This document shows, one piece after another, positions 51,428-60,020 of a stretch of DNA of 64,000 bases. Source of the DNA: CAYNKA01 sp964397655 (GTDB lineage Bacteria; Spirochaetota; Spirochaetia; DTKZ01). Both the position numbers and the translations under genes were made by a program. The stretch spans positions 9,119-73,118 of the forward strand of contig CAYNKA010000017.1 in the NCBI GenBank assembly GCA_964397655.1. Reading direction: 5' to 3'. Position 1 is the stretch's first letter; each line of letters starts with the position of its first letter. Below the pieces are notes generated by a model that saw nothing but the letters and a program-made list of their open reading frames with translations, was not told the DNA's origin and searched no databases.

Positions 51428-52393
51428 CTATCCCGCCGCTGCCACTGCCCTATCACGTCCCTGTTCTTTAGCGACATACAACGCCCCATCCGCTTTTTCC
51501 TTGAGTTCGTTCAGGGTAGCTGCATGTTCGTTCAGGGTCGCGATACCAATGCTCGACGTCACCTTAAGCTCCGGATGCTCGGGGAATTTCAGGCCTCGGA
51601 GGCCTTCGCAGACGGCATCGCACAGCTTTTTCGCGTCCTTCGAATCCGTATCCGGAAGGAGGAAGGTGAATTCGTCCCCGCCGTATCGGGCGAGGATATC
51701 CGTCTCGCGGAACCCCCCTTTGAATACCTTCGACGCCGCGAGGATGACCTGATCTCCGAAATCCTGCCCGTAGTTCTTGTTCAACGTTCCGAAATGGTCG
51801 AGATCTACCATTATAAGGGAAAGGTGCTTGTTGTCCGCCTTCGCCCTGGAAACCTGGGTATTGAGGGCTTCGTCGAGGAACCGGCGATTGAACAAGCCGG
51901 TGAACTCGTCCGTAATGGCGCGTTTCCGGGCCCCCTCCCCCCACCTCACCATTTCCGAGAGAAGCGAGCCTGTGTTCATGAGCCTGCGGCTCACGATGTT
52001 CATCATGCGGTAGAGGATCTTCATCGCCGGTTTCGGGTGATCGTGGATGAGTCCGTAGAAATCGTCGGCGTGCAGGCTCATGAGGTTGCAATCGTCCCCC
52101 GCCTTGCAGGTCGCGGACCTGGGCGCGCGTTCGATGATGGCCATTTCGCCGAAGAAATTACCTTCACGGACCTCGGCGATGCGGAGATCGTTGCCGTCGG
52201 GCAGTTTGACCGAGATGACCACCGATCCCTTCAGGATGATGAAGAGTTCGTTCCCTTCCTCTCCCTCCCCGAAGATGACGTCCCCCGAAGCCGCGTCGCG
52301 GCTCTTCATTCTCGCGACGAGAATATCGAGCTCCTCCTTTCCGAGGTCCGAGAAAATCTCGACGGTATTCAGAATGTCCCTGATTTCCTTCAC
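51428..52393 (-). CDS. diguanylate cyclase with cyclic-nucleotide-binding domain
   Basis: A 321-residue protein. Residues 1-125 are a cNMP-binding domain (FGEGEEGNELFIILKGSVVIS and GNFFGEMAIIERAPRSAT, the phosphate-binding cassette). Residues about 155-318 are GGDEF: DEFTGLFNRRFLDEALN, LSLIMVDLDHFGTLN with the metal Asp, and RETDILARYGGDEFTF, which holds the RxxD inhibitory site (229-232) five residues before GGDEF (238-242). All catalytic residues look intact, so cyclic di-GMP synthesis with product inhibition is expected. GTG start, nine bases after the upstream stop. Confidence 0.92.
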   Translation of the reverse strand: MKEIRDILNTVEIFSDLGKEELDILVARMKSRDAASGDVIFGEGEEGNELFIILKGSVVISVKLPDGNDLRIAEVREGNFFGEMAIIERAPRSATCKAGDDCNLMSLHADDFYGLIHDHPKPAMKILYRMMNIVSRRLMNTGSLLSEMVRWGEGARKRAITDEFTGLFNRRFLDEALNTQVSRAKADNKHLSLIMVDLDHFGTLNKNYGQDFGDQVILAASKVFKGGFRETDILARYGGDEFTFLLPDTDSKDAKKLCDAVCEGLRGLKFPEHPELKVTSSIGIATLNEHAATLNELKEKADGALYVAKEQGRDRAVAAAG

Positions 52394-52402
52394 TTCGGCA
52401 CC

Positions 52403-53386
52403 CTACTTGTCCTCGGGGAAAAGGATCTTGTTCCCCCCGCGTTCCCTCCCGACGAGGGGCAGCTCGTGCGCTTTTGCGATGAGATCCGCAGCCTTCTGGG
52501 CATGGTCGGGAAACACCGCGATTCCGATGCTCATGCTCAGCTTGAAGGGATTCCCCGCGGTCTGCTGTGAAAAATCCAGCCCGGTCATCATCTCGTGGAT
52601 GCCTTTCGCGGCCTCCATCGCGGCGATGCGGTCCGCTCCGGGAATGAGGGCGGAGAGTTCGTTCCCCATGAATCGCACGGCGACGGCCGTCTCGGGGAGG
52701 TGTTTTTTCAGTTTCCCCGCCATGACCACGAGAGCCTGATCGCCGGCCTCGTGTCCATAGGTGTCGTTTATATGCTTGAAATTGTCGGGCTTCACCATGA
52801 GGAGTCCGACCGGCTTCTTCGGATCCTTGAGGTAATCGGGCAGGCGTTCCTCCAGGAAGGTACGGTTGTACAATCCGGTGAGTTTGTCGCCGTAGACCTG
52901 GTTCCTGAGTTCCTGAACCCAGGGCGAGTTGTCCTTGAGAAGGGCGTTCGCGTTCCGTATCTTGCCCGCCGTGACCTTCAGAAACGAATGGAGCAGTCTC
53001 GCTCCGACCTCCGGATGGCTGGCGAGGAGGTCTTCGAAACGCTTTCCCTTCCCCGGAAATTGGAGGAGCTCGGAATCCTCGGCCGCCTTCGCCTCGGCGT
53101 TCCTCGCAGTTCCGGTCATGAGGTCGAGATCTCCGAAGGAATCTCCCGCCACCATGCGGGCGATTTCCTGGGATACTCCCTGTTCATCCGGACGGCTGAT
53201 GGCGATCTCTCCCGTCCTCACGATATAGAGCGCGATGCTCGGATCGCCCGCCCTGAAAACGGTCTTCCCCTTCCGGTACCGGTAGACCGAGCAGAATCCG
53301 GCGATTATCCTCATCGTAGCTTCGTCGAGAGGCGCGAAAAGCTCCGTTACGCTCAAAAGGCGTTTTCTTTCGGTGATATCGACCAT
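52403..53386 (-). CDS. cyclic-nucleotide-binding protein with degenerate GGDEF domain
   Basis: A 327-residue paralogue of the next gene. The cNMP-binding domain is seen at about 15-115 (KTVFRAGDPSIALYIVRTGEI, GDSFGDLDLMTGTARNAEA). The GGDEF domain starts at DKLTGLYNRTFLEERL, but the metal-binding Asp stretch reads MVKPDNFKHIN instead of MVDLDHF, and the active motif is MGNEL (240-244) instead of GGDEF. No RxxD site is present before it (PETAVAVRF). I infer that it does not make cyclic di-GMP but may bind a nucleotide or regulate its intact partner. ATG 53386 is favoured; an open frame extends further upstream through the promoter. Confidence 0.88.
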   Translation of the reverse strand: MVDITERKRLLSVTELFAPLDEATMRIIAGFCSVYRYRKGKTVFRAGDPSIALYIVRTGEIAISRPDEQGVSQEIARMVAGDSFGDLDLMTGTARNAEAKAAEDSELLQFPGKGKRFEDLLASHPEVGARLLHSFLKVTAGKIRNANALLKDNSPWVQELRNQVYGDKLTGLYNRTFLEERLPDYLKDPKKPVGLLMVKPDNFKHINDTYGHEAGDQALVVMAGKLKKHLPETAVAVRFMGNELSALIPGADRIAAMEAAKGIHEMMTGLDFSQQTAGNPFKLSMSIGIAVFPDHAQKAADLIAKAHELPLVGRERGGNKILFPEDK

Positions 53387-53407
53387 TCCATTATTCCAAT
53401 TGCAATT

Positions 53408-53437
53408 AGTATAACCTTCCGCAAGTACAATACGCAA
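53408..53437 (-). promoter_or_regulatory. promoter of the GGDEF-DHH operon
   Basis: Minus strand TTGCGT (53437-53432), 18-base spacer, TATACT (53413-53408), 21 bases before ATG 53386. Confidence 0.45.
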
Positions 53438-53482
53438 GGACAATATGGCGAAGGACGGAAATGAATCCTCGGAGACCTTGGG

Positions 53483-54661
53483 TCAGCGTTTTGCAGCCTC
53501 GGGCGGATATCGTCCGAGGTCGTTCAGGACGCCTCCTTCCACGGCGGTGATGACCGGGGTAAGTCCTTCGGGCTGATGTGTCTTCGGCGAGATCGTGATA
53601 ACACCGGTCGCCCCTTGCAGCCCCCTCACCTGTTCCAGAAAATCCCTCACCGCGAGCGGATTCGAGGATTTCGCCCCTGCCAGGGCTTCCGCTATGACGA
53701 GCACGGCATCATGGCCGAGAAAGGCCTTGTTGACGGGATTTTCCCCGAATTTCTCCTTGTACGCCGCGAGGACCTCCGCCGCGGCTTGTTCGGAAGCGGT
53801 ATAATTCTCGGCGAAGTAGAGCCGGTCGGCCTTGACTCCCGGAAAAGCCTCGTTCAAAGGTTTCGCCGGAGCGAGGCCCCCGAAAATCGGACATCCGAGC
53901 CCGAGCTCGGCCGCCTGCCCCAGCACAAGGGCGAGATCCTCCGGCTCGGCCGGATCGAAGATGCAATCCGCCCCCGCCTCCTTGATCCTGAGCAGGTTCG
54001 CCTTGAAGTCCTTTTCACCGCCTTTGAAGGCGAGGTCGGCCACGACCTTTCCTCCGCTCTTTTCCCAGGACGCCGCGAAGGCTTTCGCCTGAAGCGACGC
54101 GTAGGAACTCGTCTTATCGTACAGCACTGCGGCCCGCTTGAACCCCCGGATCGAGAGCCCGTAGTCGGCGAGGATCTCGGCCACCCTCACGCCTGAAGGC
54201 TGGATGAGGAACATGTAGGGCTGTACGGCGCCGTCCTTCCGCTCAAGGACGCGCGGATCGGGATTGAGACTCACTACGGGAACCCGTTTCGCGTAGGAAA
54301 GGTTGGCGAGGGCGAGGCTGCCGGCGCCTGCATGGGGACCGATCACGGCCGCGGCCCTGTCGCGATCCGCGAGCCGTATGTAATAATTGAGGCATTCCAG
54401 AGGATCGCTCTTCACCTCGTAAGCCCTGAGCTCGAGCCTCACCCCGCCCGCCTGCGCCGCGGCGTTGAACCTTTCGACCGCGAGTTCCGCCCCCTTCTTC
54501 ACGGCCGGGCCCCATGGGGAGGACGGATCGGTCAGATCGACGATGCACCCGATCACGACGGGATCGGAACCGGGTTTATCATCGGAGAAAAGCATCCCTG
54601 AGGAGATCGAAAAAAAAAGGAAGGAAAAGGCGACGAGTGATCCGTTGCGGACGATCTTCAT
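53483..54661 (-). CDS. periplasmic binding protein, branched-chain amino acid type
   Basis: A 392-residue secreted protein with signal peptide MKIVRNGSLVAFSFLFFSISSGMLFS. The mature part is a type-1 periplasmic binding fold like LivJ: VVIGCIVDLTDPSSPWGPAVKKGAELAVERFN, then AAVIGPHAGAGSLA, VVSLNPDP and RAAVLYDKTSSYA. No Liv permease or ATPase genes adjoin it, so it is an orphan binding protein or a periplasmic sensor. GAGGAG seven bases before the ATG is a clear ribosome site. A ligand cannot be named, though the fold handles amino acids and amides. Confidence 0.87.
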   Translation of the reverse strand: MKIVRNGSLVAFSFLFFSISSGMLFSDDKPGSDPVVIGCIVDLTDPSSPWGPAVKKGAELAVERFNAAAQAGGVRLELRAYEVKSDPLECLNYYIRLADRDRAAAVIGPHAGAGSLALANLSYAKRVPVVSLNPDPRVLERKDGAVQPYMFLIQPSGVRVAEILADYGLSIRGFKRAAVLYDKTSSYASLQAKAFAASWEKSGGKVVADLAFKGGEKDFKANLLRIKEAGADCIFDPAEPEDLALVLGQAAELGLGCPIFGGLAPAKPLNEAFPGVKADRLYFAENYTASEQAAAEVLAAYKEKFGENPVNKAFLGHDAVLVIAEALAGAKSSNPLAVRDFLEQVRGLQGATGVITISPKTHQPEGLTPVITAVEGGVLNDLGRYPPEAAKR

Positions 54662-54691
54662 TGAAAAACTCCTCGTAACATCCTTACGATT

Positions 54692-56089
54692 CTATCCCAA
54701 AATCCGCAGCTTTTCCGCATGAGTCAGAGCTTCGTCGGTATTTCGGCACATCCCCGAGGCCTTGAGCGCAACCTGAAAAAGCCCTGCGAGAGCCTCCTCC
54801 TCGCAGAGCGACAGCTCCACGGGAAGCCCGAAAGCCTCCGATATCAAGTCACGGAGCAGAGGACTTCTTCTGCCTACGCCGCCCGAGACGACTATCCTTT
54901 CCAGACGGTCCTCGCCGGCTGAAATCCTGGGGAACAGCGAACGATAGTTCTCCGCCATGTTGCGGAATGCGCCGAGAAAAAGGTGCTCGACGTAGAAATT
55001 GCTTTCATTGATGTTCGAGATGGCCCCCCCGTAGGGCAGAACCGATCCTTTGAAGAAGGATATGTCGAGCTTGAGATCCGTCCGCCTCATGCCGTTCAAG
55101 GACTCGAGGATGTTCTTCCAGACCTCCCCCTCGTCGACGTTCCGGAGTCCGTATACTTTCTTCCCTGCATCCAGAAAGAACCTGACGAGGACGTCGAGGG
55201 CGCGGCCGGCCGGAATATGAGTGATCGATTTCAGGTAGCGGTTCGCGAAGAACGGCCTGGTTTCATGATCGCCGTATCGGGGAACGTCGCCGAGGATGGA
55301 GAGCTGGGATCCCGTGCCGATGTTGATCGAGATGTCGGTGCCGGGGCGGATCATCGCCCCCAGGAGCGCGCATTGATGATCTCCCATCGCGACGTAAAGA
55401 GGAATATCCCTGCCCCGAAGCCGGAAAATCCCGCAGCAAGTCCCCTCCTCCACGATCCCCGGGAATTCGATGTTCTCGAATCCGAGGGAACGGACGATTC
55501 CCTCGTTCCAGGATCCCTTGTCGAGATCCATGATGCCGGTCGCGGCACCGTTGGTGGGGTGACAGAGCGAAGGGGAGCCGGTGAGCTTCGAGATGACGTA
55601 ATCGCCGAGGGTGTGACAACGAATGCGGCCTTCAGGTGCATTATGCATCATCCAATGGAACAGATTGCCTATGGGAAGACCGGGTTTCATCCTCATGCCG
55701 GATTTCACGACGTCGCCCGGGTCCGTCCGGCGGACGGCGAGATCGAGATACGTTTCTTCGCCGCCCGGGACGGGTTCGGTCGCCCTCTCGTCCAGCCACG
55801 TCACGTAATCGGTGAGGAGGTTTCCGGCGAGATCGGTAAGCACGAAGCCGTGCATCTGCGTGGAGAAAACGACTCCCCGTACGTCGACGGATTCATCGAT
55901 ACGCTCCGCGATGAGGTCTGCGACGCAATCCACGATCCGGTCTACGTCCAGCTCCCGGACCAGAGGATTCGCGTTCGGGAGAAAATCCGCGGGTTTCGTC
56001 TTCCTTATGGCGCGGATCGCATTCCCTTCGAGATCGAGAACCGCCGACTTCACGAAACTCGTGCCCAGATCTAGTCCGATGAATTCCAT
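54692..56089 (-). CDS. FGGY-family carbohydrate kinase
   Basis: A 465-residue kinase. FIGLDLGTSFVKSAVLD is the N-terminal phosphate loop; VRGVVFSTQMHGFVLTD, VTWLDERA and PTNGAATGIMDL belong to the sugar-binding half, and INIGTGSQLSIL plus VVSGGVGRRSPLLRDLI are the ATP-binding motifs of the second half. The catalytic Asp is in VAMGDHQCALLGAM. The family phosphorylates sugars such as xylulose, gluconate or erythritol. It lies 14 bases after an HpcH/HpaI aldolase gene, so a sugar acid or keto-deoxy pathway is likely. The substrate is not readable. Confidence 0.88.
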   Translation of the reverse strand: MEFIGLDLGTSFVKSAVLDLEGNAIRAIRKTKPADFLPNANPLVRELDVDRIVDCVADLIAERIDESVDVRGVVFSTQMHGFVLTDLAGNLLTDYVTWLDERATEPVPGGEETYLDLAVRRTDPGDVVKSGMRMKPGLPIGNLFHWMMHNAPEGRIRCHTLGDYVISKLTGSPSLCHPTNGAATGIMDLDKGSWNEGIVRSLGFENIEFPGIVEEGTCCGIFRLRGRDIPLYVAMGDHQCALLGAMIRPGTDISINIGTGSQLSILGDVPRYGDHETRPFFANRYLKSITHIPAGRALDVLVRFFLDAGKKVYGLRNVDEGEVWKNILESLNGMRRTDLKLDISFFKGSVLPYGGAISNINESNFYVEHLFLGAFRNMAENYRSLFPRISAGEDRLERIVVSGGVGRRSPLLRDLISEAFGLPVELSLCEEEALAGLFQVALKASGMCRNTDEALTHAEKLRILG

Positions 56090-56103
56090 CCGAGGCCGTC
56101 TCC

Positions 56104-56877
56104 TTAAACGTTCCGAAGTTCGTCGGTTTCTTTCTTCATGTTCTTGAAGAACAGGTTGAGGTCGGAGCCGTGGATGACCAGATTCAATCCGGCTTCCCCG
56201 ATCCACCGCTTTTCATCCTCGATTCCGTGCAGGTAATGGATGCCGGCGCCGATCCCGTGCTCCCGTGCCTTGCGGAGAATGAGGCGGACGGCTTCGTCGA
56301 ATACGGGAGAGCCGTAGCTTTCCGGTACGCCCAGGCTGCAGGAAAGATCGTGAGGTCCTATGACGACACCGTCGACATCGGGAATTGCGAGCAGATCGTC
56401 GAGATTGTCCATCGCCTTGACGCTCTCTATGTTCAGAAGAAGCAGGTTCGATTGGTTCTGCTTGCGCAGATATTCGTGAAGCTGCGGCTCCAGCGGAACC
56501 TCTCCGTCGAGAAAACGGCGGAGTTTGTCGCCTTTGAGCGGACGCCACTTGACCGCCCCGCGCAGAGCCTTGACTTCCTCGACCGTTTCGACGTAAGGAG
56601 CCAGGACGCCGCAGGCCCCTCCGTCCAAGACCTGACAGGCCGGAAAAGGATCAGGCGCGGGAATGCGGACGATCGGAGAGATCCCCCTGCCGGCGTACGC
56701 GTAGCACATCCAGGATACGATGGTCCGGTCGAGGGCCTCGTGCTCCATGTCGATGAAGACGAAATCGAGTCCGGCCTTCCCGATATGCTTGAGCCATTTC
56801 GGCGAAGTGGAACTCACCAGCGTCCCGTACACCCTTTCTCCGGCGCGAATCGCGCGCGACAAATCTTCAGGTTTCAT
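56104..56877 (-). CDS. HpcH/HpaI-family aldolase
   Basis: A 257-residue class II aldolase of the HpaI/KDR-aldolase group. Typical are FVFIDMEHEALDR (metal-binding Glu), GRGISPIVRIPAPD (with the arginine that binds pyruvate), GVLAPYVETVEEVKALRGAVKWRPLKG (family PYVxTxEEA segment), LLLNIESVKAMDN and DGVVIGPHDLSCSLG (metal-binding Asp). It cleaves 2-keto-3-deoxy acids to pyruvate and an aldehyde. The insert RRFLDGEVPLEPQLHEYLRK is longer than in E. coli RhmA. AAGGGA precedes the ATG. It is upstream of the FGGY kinase in the same operon. Confidence 0.85.
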   Translation of the reverse strand: MKPEDLSRAIRAGERVYGTLVSSTSPKWLKHIGKAGLDFVFIDMEHEALDRTIVSWMCYAYAGRGISPIVRIPAPDPFPACQVLDGGACGVLAPYVETVEEVKALRGAVKWRPLKGDKLRRFLDGEVPLEPQLHEYLRKQNQSNLLLLNIESVKAMDNLDDLLAIPDVDGVVIGPHDLSCSLGVPESYGSPVFDEAVRLILRKAREHGIGAGIHYLHGIEDEKRWIGEAGLNLVIHGSDLNLFFKNMKKETDELRNV

Positions 56878-56947
56878 TGTTTTCCCTTTCTCCCGGCACC
56901 CTGTCCAAAGGCCATCGGGAATCGACGGTTACGGTCCATGAACGGCT

Positions 56948-58405
56948 CTATCGCTTCCAGAACGTCGGCGTGAGAAGTATCAGGACCGTATACACTTCCA
57001 GTCTTCCCACCAGCATGGCGAAGCTCAGGGTCCAGGCGATATAGTCGGGGAAGAGGCTGAAGTTGTAGTTCGGGCCGACCGAGCCCAGGCCGATGCCGTT
57101 GTTGCTGAGGCACGCGATCGACGTGCTCAGCGTCGTTATGAAATCGTAACCGCCCGTGGCCACGACGAGAGAAGTCAGGATGAATATGAGCAGATAGAGG
57201 AACACGAATGCCGCGCAGTCATAGACAATGTTCTTCTTCAAGTATTGATTGTTCACGAAAATGCCGAACACTCCGCGCGGACGGACGAGATACTTCATTT
57301 CCGTAACCGCCATCTTGAAGATCGTGATGAATCGGATGACCTTGATGCCTCCGCCGGTTGAGCCCGCGCAGCCTCCGACGAAGAGCAGGAGGAAGAGCAG
57401 GATCTGTGAAAAGCTCCCCCATTTCATATAATCGTCGACGATGAATCCCGTGGTCGTCAGGATGGACGAGACTTGGAATCCCGCATAACGCAGCGTCGTC
57501 CCGATATCCTGGTAGACTCCAAGGTAAAGCAGATCGGCGGTGATGAGCAGAGAGAAGATGACGAAAATGGCGAAATACGCCCTCAATTCGGAGTCTTTCC
57601 AAGCTTCCCGGAGCTTTCCAGTAAAAATCTTGTAATGCAGTGGGAAATTGATGCCGGAAAGCAGCATAAAGACTATCAGGACTATCTCGATGAACGTTGA
57701 ATGGTAATAGCGGATGTTGGCGTTCTTGACGCTGCACCCGCCGGTGGAAATCGTAACGAAGGCGTGGGTAACGGCATCGTAGACGTCCATCCCTCCGAAA
57801 TAGAGAAGGATCGCCAAGATCAATGTGAACCCGATATAGATCATCCAGAGGATTTTCGCGGTCCTTGTGGCACGGGGCGAAATCTTCGTCACCGAAGGGC
57901 CCGGAGCTTCTGCTTCCATGAGACTGAGTCCGCCGTAACCGAGAAGGGGGAAGATCGCGACGGTGAGGACTACGATTCCCATCCCGCCCAGCCAATGAGT
58001 CAACGATCGCCAAAAAAGTAGCGATTTCGGGACCAAGTCCACGTCCCTGATGACGGAGGCGCCGGTCGTGGTAAAGCCCGCCATGGTTTCGAAAAAGGCG
58101 TTCGTATAACTCGGAAGAACTCCGGAGATGTAGAAAGGAAGAGCCCCGACGGCCGAAGCCATTATCCACGCGAAGGTAACGAACAGGAAACCGCTCTTAG
58201 GAGACAAATAGGGGAGCTCTTTTTTTTGCGCGGAAAAGAACACGCTGAGGAAGAGACAGATGTTCAGAATCATCGGCACCAGGAAAGAATAGATATTAAT
58301 GAACGGTTCGTCGTACGAGACCGCAATCAGAATGGAAAGCCCCATGAAGGTCGATAAAATCAGCATAAGGAGAGAGAGCAACCTAACGATCATTTTCAAG
58401 TTCAT
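56948..58405 (-). CDS. TrkH-type potassium channel subunit, third copy
   Basis: A 485-residue TrkH/KtrB-family membrane protein with four pore motifs. The filters read AGFTTTGAS, ISTGGCSVKN, LTTTGFIVDD and ACLSNNGIGLG. The fourth lacks the usual Pro of GPG, and the second has Cys where Phe or Val is common. GGCAGSTGGGIKVIR, the intracellular loop of the family, is intact. It forms the K+ (or Na+) path and should be opened by cytosolic RCK proteins. It is the last gene of the five-gene operon, 87 bases after copy 2. GGGGGAATGTC precedes the ATG. Confidence 0.93.
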   Translation of the reverse strand: MNLKMIVRLLSLLMLILSTFMGLSILIAVSYDEPFINIYSFLVPMILNICLFLSVFFSAQKKELPYLSPKSGFLFVTFAWIMASAVGALPFYISGVLPSYTNAFFETMAGFTTTGASVIRDVDLVPKSLLFWRSLTHWLGGMGIVVLTVAIFPLLGYGGLSLMEAEAPGPSVTKISPRATRTAKILWMIYIGFTLILAILLYFGGMDVYDAVTHAFVTISTGGCSVKNANIRYYHSTFIEIVLIVFMLLSGINFPLHYKIFTGKLREAWKDSELRAYFAIFVIFSLLITADLLYLGVYQDIGTTLRYAGFQVSSILTTTGFIVDDYMKWGSFSQILLFLLLFVGGCAGSTGGGIKVIRFITIFKMAVTEMKYLVRPRGVFGIFVNNQYLKKNIVYDCAAFVFLYLLIFILTSLVVATGGYDFITTLSTSIACLSNNGIGLGSVGPNYNFSLFPDYIAWTLSFAMLVGRLEVYTVLILLTPTFWKR

Positions 58406-58492
58406 GACATTCCCCCATACCCTCTTTCACACGATCGAAATCATCGATTCAAGCCTGGAAACCGGTGAACTCATGTGAACACTCCATCTTCC

Positions 58493-59950
58493 TCATCTTG
58501 ATCTGAACGTCGACATGAGGAGGATCAAAATAGTATAAACCTCGAGCCGGCCGATGAGCATGCCGCCGCTGAGTACCCAGATTATGTAATCCGGGAAGAT
58601 ACCGAAATTCATGTTCGGTCCCACAAAACCGAAACCGATTCCCGTATTTCCGATACAGGCGATGGAAGCGCTTATTGAGGTGATCAGATCGTAGCCTCCG
58701 GTCGCTACGGTGAAAGCGACGACGCCGAAGAAGAGGACGTAGAGAAAGACGAAAGCGGCGCAATCGTAAACGATGTTCTTCTTCAGGTACTGCCCGTTCA
58801 CGAATATTCCGAAAACGCCCTGAGGATGGACGAGATACTTCATCTCGGCCACCGCCATTTTGAACAGGATGATGAAACGGATTATCTTGATACCCCCGCC
58901 CGTCGAACTCGCGCACCCGCCGACGAACAGAAGCAAGAACAATATCACTTGTGAAAAAGACGACCATTTTTGGTAATCTATCGAATAGAATCCGGTTGTC
59001 GAGAGCAGCGAGGAAACCTGAAAAGACGCATAACGGAGACAATCGGAAACCTCGGAGTATATGTTGTTCGAAAAAAGGTCATTGGTTATCAAAAGGCTCG
59101 CAAGGAGAAAAATCAGCAAATAGACGCGGACTTCCGTATCGTTGATCACCTCCCGGAACTTTCCTCGTATGAGCTTGTAATGCATCGGGAAATTCATGCC
59201 TCCGAGCAGCATGAAAACGAGGACGATGAGCTCGATGTAGACGGAGTTGTAAGAACTGATGCCGCCGTTTCTGTTTCCTACCCCACCGGTGGAAATGCTG
59301 ACCAGGGAAGTCGTCAGGGCATCGAAGAAATCCATGCCAGCGAACAGAAGAAGAACGATTTCTAGCGACGTGAAGAAAATATAGATGTTCCATAGAGTCT
59401 TCGCGTTTCCCTTGACGCTCGGCTTGACCTTCTTGATCCCGGGCCCGGGAGTCTCCACCTCCATCAGGTTCATGCCGCCTATGCGAAGAAAAGGGAAAAT
59501 GGCGATCGTCAATACGACGATTCCCATGCCGCCCATCCAGTTGGTGAGGGAGCGCCATAGAACCATGGATTTGGGAAGCGAATCGAGATCGGACAATACC
59601 GTAGCGCCCGTCGTCGTCAGGCCGGCTATCGCCTCGAAGAACGCATCCGTATAGCTTGGAACAACTCCCGTGAGATAGTAGGGTATCGCGCCCAGGGCAG
59701 AGGCCGTTATCCACGACAAGGCGACGAAAATGAAGCCGCTCTGCGGGGATAGATACGGGGATTGGATGTCACGCGTGATGAGGAAGATGAAGAGAAAAAA
59801 CGCAAAGATCCCTCCGACCGGGATGAAGAACGCCATAGGGAAAATAAAGGGCTCCCGATAGAACACAGAGACCGCTGCGGATAGGATCATGAAAAAAGCC
59901 ACGACCAAAAGCAGCATAGAAAGCAGTTTCAAGATCGTCTTAACGTTCAT
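58493..59950 (-). CDS. TrkH-type potassium channel subunit, second copy
   Basis: A 485-residue paralogue, the same length as the two others but the most divergent. The four filters read AGLTTTGAT, ISTGGVGNRN, LSTTGFYSID and ACIGNTGIGFG. The first has Leu in place of Phe, and the fourth has Ile in place of Pro, as in copy 3. The intracellular loop is GGCASSTGGGIKIIR. The C-terminus (ILILLMSTFRSR) differs from the shared LTPTFWKR end of copies 1 and 3. It is 70 bases after copy 1. There is no sign of a frameshift or truncation, so a separate function is likely. Confidence 0.93.
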   Translation of the reverse strand: MNVKTILKLLSMLLLVVAFFMILSAAVSVFYREPFIFPMAFFIPVGGIFAFFLFIFLITRDIQSPYLSPQSGFIFVALSWITASALGAIPYYLTGVVPSYTDAFFEAIAGLTTTGATVLSDLDSLPKSMVLWRSLTNWMGGMGIVVLTIAIFPFLRIGGMNLMEVETPGPGIKKVKPSVKGNAKTLWNIYIFFTSLEIVLLLFAGMDFFDALTTSLVSISTGGVGNRNGGISSYNSVYIELIVLVFMLLGGMNFPMHYKLIRGKFREVINDTEVRVYLLIFLLASLLITNDLFSNNIYSEVSDCLRYASFQVSSLLSTTGFYSIDYQKWSSFSQVILFLLLFVGGCASSTGGGIKIIRFIILFKMAVAEMKYLVHPQGVFGIFVNGQYLKKNIVYDCAAFVFLYVLFFGVVAFTVATGGYDLITSISASIACIGNTGIGFGFVGPNMNFGIFPDYIIWVLSGGMLIGRLEVYTILILLMSTFRSR

Positions 59951-60020
59951 AAGCCTGAACTCCGCCGTACATCACATCGTTCCCATCCGTAGGCCTCGGC
60001 GGCATCTCCTTCCCTACGGC

